Shown here: positions 1 to 4,734 of the stretch, piece after piece
Position numbering within the stretch: position 1 is the stretch's first letter
Layout: the number at the start of each line of letters is the position of its first letter
Source of the DNA: Leptolyngbyaceae cyanobacterium SM1_3_5
GTDB lineage: Bacteria > Cyanobacteriota > Cyanobacteriia > Elainellales > Elainellaceae
DNA: 5,028 bases
NCBI GenBank assembly: GCA_012031475.1
Contig: JAAUTJ010000424.1
Location: forward strand, 1-5,028
Direction of reading: 5' to 3'
Program-made: the position numbers and the translations under genes
The notes under the pieces: model-generated
Told to the model about the DNA's origin: nothing
Database searches by the model: none
Seen by the model: only the letters and a program-made list of their open reading frames with translations

Positions 1-960
1 ATCCGGCGGCGGCTTGAGCGGCGAAGACAAGCCCGACTGGGCGCAATTCGATCGGAAGCCGATTCGCGCACCACAGCGGCTCAGCTTGAAGTCTCTCAGC
101 TTCAGGAGCAGCTTAGCCAAACGCAAGGCCAGCTTTCCACCGCACGGCAAACCCTGGCGATTAATCAGGGCATTCTCGACGACATTGCGCCCGTTGTCGA
201 AGAAGGCGCGATCGCTCGCGTCCAGTTTTTGCGCCAGCAAACCGAAGTGCTAAACGGACAGGCCGAAGTTGATCGCCTGATTAAAGAACAAGCCCGCCTC
301 CAGTTCGCCATTTCGCAAGCAGGCCAGCGCGTCCAAAACACCCGCGACACCACGCAAACCGATCTGCTCGGACGCATCGCCCAAAACGACAAGGACATCG
401 CTGAAATTGACAGCCAGCTTAACCGCGCTCTGGTCGAAAACAACAAGCAGCTCGCCGAAGTGAATTCGCAACTGAGCCAAGCCCAGCTTGCCCTGCAATA
501 TCAAGAACTCCGCGCCCCGGTTGATGGCATTGCCTTTGACGTGCAGCCGAAAGGCACAGGCTTTGTGGCAAACACCAGCGAACCGATTTTGAAGATCGTG
601 CCCAGCAATGCCCTGGTTGTTGAGGCCAACGTCACCAATCAGGACATTGGCTTTTTGCACGAAGGCATGGAGGTGGATGTGCGGATTGACTCGTTCCCGT
701 CTAGCGAATTTGGCGATATTCGAGGGACGTTGGTGTCGATCGGGGATGATGCCTTGCCGCCCACCGAAGTTCTCCCGTTCTACCACTTCCCGGTCAAAAT
801 CGAACTGGAACGGCAAACGCTGGAAGTCAACGGGCGACAACTGCCGCTGCAATCTGGGATGTCGGTTACGGCGAATATCCGAGTTCGCGATCGCACCGTC
901 CTCAGCATCTTCACCGATTTGTTCGACGACAAGATCAACAGCATCCGCACCGTTCGGTAA
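1..960 (+). CDS. HlyD-family periplasmic adaptor (membrane fusion protein), 5' end missing
   Basis: This frame is open from the first base to TAA at 958-960, giving 319 residues of a truncated protein; the N-terminal membrane anchor lies outside the window. Residues about 20-165 form a Gln/Glu/Leu-rich region of heptad character, as expected for the alpha-helical coiled-coil hairpin. LRAPVDG (residues 170-176) opens the second half of the lipoyl-like domain, and a beta-barrel segment follows, including a GMEVDVRIDSFP stretch and an LQSGMSVTANI stretch near the end. This order is typical of HlyD/EmrA-type adaptors that join an inner-membrane ABC exporter to an outer-membrane channel across the periplasm. 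The exporter and the cargo are not in view. The first nine codons read IRRRLERRR, which is odd for the family, while frame 2 there reads SGGGLSGE; a one-base deletion near 26-27 is possible. The family call is firm; the transported substrate is unknown. Confidence 0.9.
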   Translation: MRRRLERRRQARLGAIRSEADSRTTAAQLEVSQLQEQLSQTQGQLSTARQTLAINQGILDDIAPVVEEGAIARVQFLRQQTEVLNGQAEVDRLIKEQARLQFAISQAGQRVQNTRDTTQTDLLGRIAQNDKDIAEIDSQLNRALVENNKQLAEVNSQLSQAQLALQYQELRAPVDGIAFDVQPKGTGFVANTSEPILKIVPSNALVVEANVTNQDIGFLHEGMEVDVRIDSFPSSEFGDIRGTLVSIGDDALPPTEVLPFYHFPVKIELERQTLEVNGRQLPLQSGMSVTANIRVRDRTVLSIFTDLFDDKINSIRTVR

Positions 961-986
961 GGGATGTCGGGTGTTGGATACCACAC

Positions 987-1007
987 GGGTCGCGGGTCGC
1001 GGGTCGC
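987..1007. repeat. Tandem heptamer GGGTCGC, three copies
   Basis: GGGTCGC occurs three times head to tail, 26 bases after the HlyD stop codon and just before the palindrome at 1013-1030. Short tandem heptanucleotide repeats in intergenic DNA are known in cyanobacteria (the STRR class). Assignment to a named STRR family is not possible from this window. Confidence 0.75.
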
Positions 1008-1012
1008 GTAGA

Positions 1013-1030
1013 GACGCGAGATCTCGCGTC
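1013..1030. repeat. Perfect 18-bp palindrome, likely dispersed cyanobacterial repeat
   Basis: GACGCGAGATCTCGCGTC is its own reverse complement and is preceded by GTAGA, so the left arm reads GTAGAGACGCGA. Sequences of the form GTAGAGACGCGA...TCGCGTC are, from memory, common as dispersed intergenic repeats in cyanobacterial genomes. The element lies in the convergent gap between the HlyD and WGxxGxxG genes. It could form a small hairpin in either transcript but has no T-run, so it is not called a terminator. Confidence 0.7.
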
Positions 1031-1065
1031 CATCCCCACCGATCGCTCAATCCCCATCGATCGCC

Positions 1066-1090
1066 CAATAAAAAGGGGCGCATCGCCCCT
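1066..1090 (-). terminator. Rho-independent terminator of the WGxxGxxG gene
   Basis: On the minus strand the arms AGGGGCG (1090-1084) and CGCCCCT (1080-1074) form a 7-bp GC-rich stem with a 3-base loop. It is followed at once by TTTTTATT. It begins 35 bases past the stop codon of the minus-strand gene ending at 1125. The plus-strand side lacks a T-run after the stem, so it should work mainly for the minus gene. Confidence 0.85.
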
Positions 1091-1124
1091 CGTCGGAATT
1101 CATCAATTGCAGACGCAGTAAATT

Positions 1125-1412
1125 TTAGTAGCCGCGATCGCTGCCCGTTGTGCGGGTGGTCACTTCCGGCTCGCGGTAGCGGGTGGGTTCTTCCTTGCGG
1201 CCCGCCAAACCAGCCAGACCTAGCAGACCCAGCAGACCCAGCCAGCCCCAATCAAAGTTGTTCTCGGTTTCACGGACGCCATCATTCGTTTCAGTCGGCA
1301 CGGCAGGATCGGTCGTGGTCGTTGTGGTGGCCGAAGCGATCGTCGCGGGCAGAACAGCCAAACCCACAGACAGAGCAGTTGCGCTCACCAATTTCGTCAA
1401 TTTCGAGTTCAT
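1125..1412 (-). CDS. Small secreted WGxxGxxG-motif protein
   Basis: A 95-residue protein. The start at 1412 is chosen over an upstream in-frame ATG at 1487 because AAGGAG lies 9 bases before it and because translation then opens with a clean signal peptide: MNSKLTKL, a hydrophobic core, and an ASA site ending at residue 28. A Thr run and an acidic linker (about 29-53) follow. Next comes the signature: Trp55, Gly56, Gly59, Gly62 and Gly65 in a W-G-x-x-G-x-x-G pattern inside a short Leu/Gly/Ala hydrophobic stretch (55-71), then Arg72-Lys73. This matches the WGxxGxxG family known from cyanobacteria and Firmicutes, whose function is not established. Unlike forms that end soon after the basic residues, this one has a polar tail of about 24 residues rich in Arg, Thr and Glu. 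It is monocistronic, with its own terminator. Confidence 0.82.
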   Translation of the reverse strand: MNSKLTKLVSATALSVGLAVLPATIASATTTTTTDPAVPTETNDGVRETENNFDWGWLGLLGLLGLAGLAGRKEEPTRYREPEVTTRTTGSDRGY

Positions 1413-1421
1413 GATTTTAAG

Positions 1422-1427
1422 CTCCTT
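1422..1427 (-). promoter_or_regulatory. Ribosome binding site deciding the WGxxGxxG gene start
   Basis: AAGGAG on the minus strand, 9 bases before the ATG at 1412. It is the clearest Shine-Dalgarno sequence in the window and favours the 95-residue protein over the 120-residue reading from 1487, which has no signal peptide at its N-terminus. Confidence 0.8.
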
Positions 1428-1479
1428 ATTTGCAGTCAAATTTTGAGTCGATCGCCAGCAGTCGCTAGCGCTTTTTTGA

Positions 1480-1508
1480 TTGACCAAACATCCTTACGCA
1501 TCAAGAAT
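1480..1508 (+). promoter_or_regulatory. Candidate sigma-70-type promoter for yebC
   Basis: TTGACC (1480-1485, 5 of 6 to consensus) and AAGAAT (1503-1508, 4 of 6) stand 17 bases apart in the divergent gap between the WGxxGxxG gene and yebC. Use of this promoter would give a leader of roughly 115 bases. TAAAAT at 1581-1586 is an alternative -10 but lacks a good -35 partner. No convincing promoter was found for the minus-strand gene in the same gap. Confidence 0.3.
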
Positions 1509-1628
1509 AGCGATCGCGTCCCCCGATCCAAATCAATCTGTGGTAGAGGCTCGATCGATTATTCGCTCCTACTCAAGAGATAAAATTAGAAAGCGTAATG
1601 CTTAAGTAACCCATCAATTTTCACTTGC

Positions 1629-2393
1629 ATGGCCGGACACAGTAAATGGGCAAATATCAAACGGCAAAAAGCTAGAGTCGATGCCGTCAAAGGCAAGATA
1701 TTTGCCAAAATCTCGCGTGAAATCATTGTGGCGGCTCGCAGCGGGGTTCCCGACCCTGCCGGAAACTTTCAACTGAGAACGGCGATCGAAAAAGCCAGAG
1801 CAGCGGGAATTCCGAATGAAAATATCGATCGCGCCATTGCCAAGGGGTCGGGCATGGGCGGAGCGGGCGCAGAACTCGAAGCGATTCGCTATGAAGGCTA
1901 TGGTCCCGGTGGAATCGCCATTTTGATTGAAGCCTTGACCGACAATCGCAACCGCACCGCTGCGGATTTGCGAGCCGCCTTCAACAAGCGCGGCGGCAAC
2001 TTGGGCGAAACAGGCTGCGTCGGCTGGATGTTTGAGCAAAAAGGCGTGATTACGATCGCAGGCGAAATCGATGAAGATGCTCTGCTGGAAGCCTCGATCG
2101 AAGGCGGAGCCGAATCTTATGAACTGATTGAAGACGAAGACGAACCGGGAGCCGATGTGTTCACCAATCCCACCTATCTTGAAGCTCTACAGGACTTGCT
2201 GAAGCAGAATGGCTATCAGATTGCCGATACCGAGATCCGCTGGATTCCTGGTAATCGCGTGGAAGTGACCGATTCGGATCAGGCGCGATCGCTCCTCAAA
2301 CTCATGGACGCGCTCGAAGACCTCGACGATGTGCAAAGCGTGACGGCGAATTTTGAGATGGCTGACGAACTGTTGTCGCTGAGTATGGTGTGA
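1629..2393 (+). CDS. yebC: YebC/PmpR family protein (TACO1-like)
   Basis: A 254-residue protein, the normal length for the family, opening with the hallmark MAGHSKWANIKRQK. Other family signatures are PDPAGNFQLRTAIEKA (41-56), NENIDRAIAKG (63-73), EGYGPGG (89-95), DNRNRT (105-110) and the GCVGWMF segment (129-135). The acidic C-terminal region is as expected. The family was long annotated as a transcriptional regulator (PmpR); work on bacterial YebC and mitochondrial TACO1 points to a cytoplasmic role in translation, easing synthesis of proline-rich stretches. The start is fixed by the conserved N-terminus, although no strong Shine-Dalgarno precedes it. No terminator is visible in the 45 bases before the next gene, so the two are probably co-transcribed. 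The frame is intact. Confidence 0.95.
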   Translation: MAGHSKWANIKRQKARVDAVKGKIFAKISREIIVAARSGVPDPAGNFQLRTAIEKARAAGIPNENIDRAIAKGSGMGGAGAELEAIRYEGYGPGGIAILIEALTDNRNRTAADLRAAFNKRGGNLGETGCVGWMFEQKGVITIAGEIDEDALLEASIEGGAESYELIEDEDEPGADVFTNPTYLEALQDLLKQNGYQIADTEIRWIPGNRVEVTDSDQARSLLKLMDALEDLDDVQSVTANFEMADELLSLSMV

Positions 2394-2438
2394 CAATTCT
2401 GGGAAACTGGGACTAACACATGATTCATCAGGAGCGCG

Positions 2439-3066
2439 ATGGGGCTGGCTGAACACCTGTGGCAGGCGAATCAAGATCTGGCGATCGCCTGTCTCGATCA
2501 TCCGTTTGTGCGCGGCATTGGGGACGGCTCGCTGTCGCGCCAAAAATTCGCCTATTACGTCGGGCAAGATGCTTTCTTTTCTGGAGGCATTTGCGCGGGC
2601 ATATTCGATCGCTGCTGCCAAAGCGCCCGACTGGGAAAGCTTCGGCGTGTTTCACGACCTTGCCAGCGGCGTTTTGCAAGAGCTTCAGCTTCACGGCAGC
2701 TATGCCGCCAATTGGAGCGTCAGCCTTGCCGATGTCAAACCGGGAGCCGCCACGCGCCACTACACCGATTTTTTGGTCGCAACCGCTTGGAGTCAGGAAG
2801 TCGGCCTGATCACGGTGGCGATGCTGCCCTGTATGCGCCTGTATGCCTACCTGGGACAAATGCTCGCGCAGCCCCGCATCCCCAGCCACCAATATGCGGA
2901 CTGGATTCGCACCTACAGCGGCACCGAGTTTGCCCCGCTAGTCGCGCAGCTATCGGAACTGAGCGATCGCCACGCCACCAACACCTCACAAATCCAAGCA
3001 ACTTACCGCTACGCGATGCAGTGCGAACTTGATTTCTTTCAAGCCGCCTGGATCAATAAAAATTAA
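2439..3066 (+). CDS. tenA: TenA-family thiaminase II-like protein, reading frame broken by a 1-base insertion
   Basis: Two frames must be joined. 2439-2579 encodes MGLAEHLWQANQD...YYVGQDAFF (47 residues), and 2581-3066 continues with LEAFARAYSIAAAKAPDWE to the stop (161 residues). The joint is TTTC TTTT CTGG at 2573-2584: removing one T from the run at 2577-2580 gives a continuous 208-residue protein, the usual TenA length. In that reading the residues matching the Bacillus subtilis active site are all present: Asp44, Tyr108, Cys131 (in LPCMRLYAYLG), Tyr159 and Glu196, which makes it the cysteine-containing TenA class. TenA hydrolyses aminopyrimidine breakdown products for thiamin salvage in the cytoplasm. 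AGGAG at 2430-2434 precedes the start. Unshifted, the first frame stays open to 3032 with sequence unlike TenA. The break may be a sequencing error, a recent mutation (pseudogene) or a +1 recoding site. Confidence 0.85.
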
Positions 3067-3141
3067 GCCAAAACTAAATTTGAGGTTGAGTTTGAAACGG
3101 AGTACCAGGGGATTGGTTCTCTTGGGATTGTGGTGGAAACG

Positions 3142-3186
3142 GTAGGGTAGGCTTCTAAGGGTGCGCGGTCATTTTGACCGCCCTAC
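3142..3186. repeat. Nested inverted repeat in the convergent tenA/ERF gap
   Basis: Inner arms GCGGTCA (3165-3171) and TGACCGC (3175-3181) form a perfect 7-bp stem with a TTT loop. Outer arms GTAGGG (3142-3147) and CCCTAC (3181-3186) are also complementary but share one base with the inner stem and leave a 17-base bulge. T-rich DNA (TTTCGTTTTT) begins 12 bases after the stem, too far for a classic terminator of tenA. It may be a dispersed repeat; GTAGGG...CCCTAC ends occur in cyanobacterial intergenic repeats, as far as I recall. Confidence 0.5.
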
Positions 3187-3219
3187 GGCAACTTTCGTTT
3201 TTCTACTCACTGCAAACCC

Positions 3220-3263
3220 AGGAGAGCCGACATGAGGACTGAAATTTGCCCCATGTCGCTCCT
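3220..3263. repeat. Bulged hairpin just past the ERF stop codon
   Basis: AGGAG-AGC-CGACATG (3220-3234) pairs with CATGTCGCTCCT (3252-3263), giving 12 base pairs interrupted by a 3-base bulge around a 17-base loop. It starts five bases beyond the ERF stop codon on the minus strand. No T-run follows on either strand, so it may protect or shape the 3' end of the convergent transcripts rather than act as an intrinsic terminator. Confidence 0.45.
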
Positions 3264-3268
3264 GCTAT

Positions 3269-3727
3269 TTATGCTTGAGCCGCAGCATACTTGCGGGCTT
3301 CCCATTCTGCTTTCGTAATTGTGCCCCTACCATTTGAGACAGCAGGCTTAGTCTCGCGTGGCATGGCAGCATTGCCGTCATCGTCATCGTCTGCTGTAAC
3401 GGACAGAATTCCACAAAGGGAATAGCGACGACCGTAAGTAATGGCGATTCCAAGCTTTTGCGGTTCATCGGTCTGTGGAAGCGGATAGTTGCCGCTGATG
3501 CTCTGGCCGGACTCGTGGTAGAGCGCAGTTTTGAGGCTAGTTTGTCCATTGTTAACCTCGATTGTTTGAACAATCGTTAAGCCGTGCTTCCGCAAGGCAG
3601 GCTCGACGGCTTCCAGAACAGCGTCTAGAGTGGCGTATTTAGTTTGAAGGTAGGAATTCGTTTTGTCTTTGCGAATCGGTGCGAATTCGCTGCGAGCTTT
3701 AATCAAGGCGGAAATCAGTTCGTTCAT
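3269..3727 (-). CDS. ERF-superfamily single-strand DNA annealing protein, orphan copy
   Basis: A 152-residue protein with the ERF signature in order: MNELISALIKARSEFAPIRKD (1-21), the KYATLDAVLEAVEPALRKHGL region (30-50), TALYHESG (67-74), and GIAITYGRRYSLCGIL followed by an Asp run (93-117). ERF proteins (type: phage P22 Erf) are recombinases that anneal complementary single strands, usually encoded by phages. Here it stands alone between housekeeping genes, with no phage genes in the window, and is short: the core domain plus about 35 residues (ending KAEWEARKYAAAQA). It reads in the same direction as comF, 120 bases downstream, and has its own -10 box. A hand count of 120 bases gives 59 G+C here against 75 of 120 in comF, hinting at separate origin. 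The family call is firm; the cellular role is unknown. Confidence 0.85.
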   Translation of the reverse strand: MNELISALIKARSEFAPIRKDKTNSYLQTKYATLDAVLEAVEPALRKHGLTIVQTIEVNNGQTSLKTALYHESGQSISGNYPLPQTDEPQKLGIAITYGRRYSLCGILSVTADDDDDGNAAMPRETKPAVSNGRGTITKAEWEARKYAAAQA

Positions 3728-3756
3728 GCTACATTCGTTTGTAGTTCATAAGTACT

Positions 3757-3762
3757 ATTATA
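3757..3762 (-). promoter_or_regulatory. Consensus -10 box (TATAAT) of the ERF gene
   Basis: On the minus strand TATAAT lies 29 bases before the ATG at 3727, which would give a short leader of about 20-25 bases. No good -35 hexamer sits 16-18 bases upstream, so an activator or another sigma factor may be involved. It suggests the ERF gene can be expressed apart from comF. The leader lacks a clear Shine-Dalgarno sequence. Confidence 0.55.
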
Positions 3763-3847
3763 GCGCGATCGATTCCCCTTCAGGGTGCGCCAAACCGTCG
3801 ATCGCCAGTCGAATCAACCGCCCTCAAGCCCGCCTTGGATCGGCATT

Positions 3848-4501
3848 TCAGAGCTTTGCGGCTCGGGACAGCGCAATCACGCCGCGAACTCGAATGCCTT
3901 GCTGCTGCAAACAACTTGCCGCCGATCGAACCGTTGCGCCCGTCGTGTAGATGTCATCCAGCAGCAACACGCCCGCCGATCGATTCCGAAACGCCGGATT
4001 GACGGCAAACGCACTTGCCAAATTTTGAGCGCGATCGATCGCCCCTAGCTTAAACTGCGCCTCGGTCGATCGAATTCGCCAAAGCGCATCTGAGACCAGC
4101 GGCAGTCGAGTCGCCTGACAGAACGATTCGGCCAGTAGGGTCGCCTGATTGTAGCCGCGCTGCTTTTGTTTGTCGGCATGAAGCGGGATAGGCACGATCG
4201 CACAGGTCGGCATCTGCACATTTTTCCGCCAAGCTTCACCGAGCCAAAAGCCGAGCGGCTGCGCGATTTGCGGCTGGGCGTTGTATTTGAGTTGCGCGAT
4301 CGCCCGCTTCAGCGTTGCCTCCGTATTTGCCCCAGCGAAAATCGGCAGGTCGCCGCGCCAATCGGATGCAGGGCGATCGAAGGCACAGGCGCGGAGTTGG
4401 CGATCGCAGTCGCGGCAGAAGCATTGGGGGCTGGAGCGATCGCACAGCGGACAGGCGGGTGCAATCAGCAGCGAGGAAAGCGACTTCCAAAGTTTGAGCA
4501 T
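3848..4501 (-). CDS. comF: ComF family protein (phosphoribosyltransferase-fold competence protein)
   Basis: A 217-residue protein of normal ComF length. The N-terminal zinc-binding site is C-P-L-C at 17-20 and C-R-D-C at 29-32 (Cys17, Cys20, Cys29, Cys32). LKYNAQ (71-76), VPIPLHADKQKQRGYNQA (103-120) and the PRPP-binding loop LLLDDIYTTGAT (179-190, with Asp182-Asp183) place it in the phosphoribosyltransferase fold. ComF acts in the cytoplasm during natural transformation, after ssDNA has entered through the ComEC channel, with helicase or DprA partners in studied bacteria; competence in some cyanobacteria needs it. The start at 4501 gives a family-typical N-terminus but lacks a clear Shine-Dalgarno. 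No terminator is seen in the 120 bases before the ERF gene, so read-through into it is possible. It is divergent from infC. Confidence 0.92.
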   Translation of the reverse strand: MLKLWKSLSSLLIAPACPLCDRSSPQCFCRDCDRQLRACAFDRPASDWRGDLPIFAGANTEATLKRAIAQLKYNAQPQIAQPLGFWLGEAWRKNVQMPTCAIVPIPLHADKQKQRGYNQATLLAESFCQATRLPLVSDALWRIRSTEAQFKLGAIDRAQNLASAFAVNPAFRNRSAGVLLLDDIYTTGATVRSAASCLQQQGIRVRGVIALSRAAKL

Positions 4502-4543
4502 GGCAAAGGTTCATCATGGCGTAGAATTGCTACCGATCGAAGA

Positions 4544-4577
4544 TGACAGCGAACTGTACAATGTCGCTAAAATGTCA
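4544..4577. repeat. Imperfect inverted repeat centred on TGTACA
   Basis: TGTACA (4555-4560) is palindromic. To its left lies TGACAGCGA (4544-4552); to its right TCGCT (4564-4568), then AAAA and TGTCA (4573-4577). Read outward from TGTACA, both sides give TCGCT followed by TGTCA or GTCA, the right side having a 4-5 base insertion. A further GTACAC follows at 4578-4583. It lies between the divergent comF and infC genes, so it could be an operator, or a relic of transposon ends. Confidence 0.45.
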
Positions 4578-4639
4578 GTACACAAATCTATAGTTCCACT
4601 GCCAGCGATGCGGCTTAACATAGTGCTATAGCAACTGGT

Positions 4640-4670
4640 TTGACTGAAACGAATTTTGTGTTCCTGTAAA
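4640..4670 (+). promoter_or_regulatory. Candidate promoter for infC
   Basis: TTGACT (4640-4645) and TGTAAA (4665-4670) are separated by 19 bases, longer than the ideal 17. The leader to the infC ATG would be about 60 bases. No leader peptide or clear attenuator hairpin was recognised. This is the best -35-like hexamer in the comF-infC gap but the call is weak. Confidence 0.3.
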
Positions 4671-4734
4671 CTGTGCCCCTGTACTTCGCTTCAATTGTCC
4701 TTTCACCCCACAAACTGATAACTTGAAATCGCCA

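Larger units (their letters stand above)
208..4443. repeat. HIP1 octamers (GCGATCGC), ten scattered copies
   Basis: GCGATCGC starts at 208, 887, 1134, 1510, 2285, 2481, 2963, 4296, 4400 and 4436. Random expectation for one octamer in 5 kb is about 0.08. HIP1 is the highly iterated palindrome of many cyanobacterial genomes. Copies lie in coding DNA except the one at 1510. None occurs between 2971 and 4295, a stretch that includes the ERF gene. The span given is the range of the copies, not one continuous element. Confidence 0.95.

Noticed and set aside
1212..1247. Nine-base tandem periodicity, at first sight a CRISPR-like or minisatellite repeat
   Set aside because: It is coding DNA for the Gly-Leu-Leu/Gly-Leu-Ala core of the WGxxGxxG protein, with no spacers.
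250..1251. Long minus-strand open frame (333 codons) opposite the HlyD gene
   Set aside because: It lies antisense to a clear HlyD-family coding region, crosses into the WGxxGxxG gene, and its translation has no recognisable domain; it is a by-product of GC-rich codon use.
608..1414. Plus-strand open frame overlapping the HlyD 3' end and the WGxxGxxG gene
   Set aside because: Its translation is Arg/Ser/Pro-rich, lacks domains, and runs through a terminator and two better supported genes.
1462..1477. CGCTAGCG palindrome followed by a C and six T on the plus strand, terminator-like
   Set aside because: The palindrome has no loop and only four base pairs per arm, and no plus-strand gene ends nearby.
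2187..2892. Minus-strand open frames opposite yebC and tenA
   Set aside because: They are antisense to well supported family proteins and show no motifs or ribosome binding sites.
3269..3727. ERF gene as evidence of a resident prophage
   Set aside because: Both flanks are housekeeping genes (tenA, comF) and no integrase, structural or lysis gene or attachment site is visible.
4625..4632. GCTATAGC palindrome with another CTATAG at 4588-4593
   Set aside because: Too short and common to support a binding site by itself.
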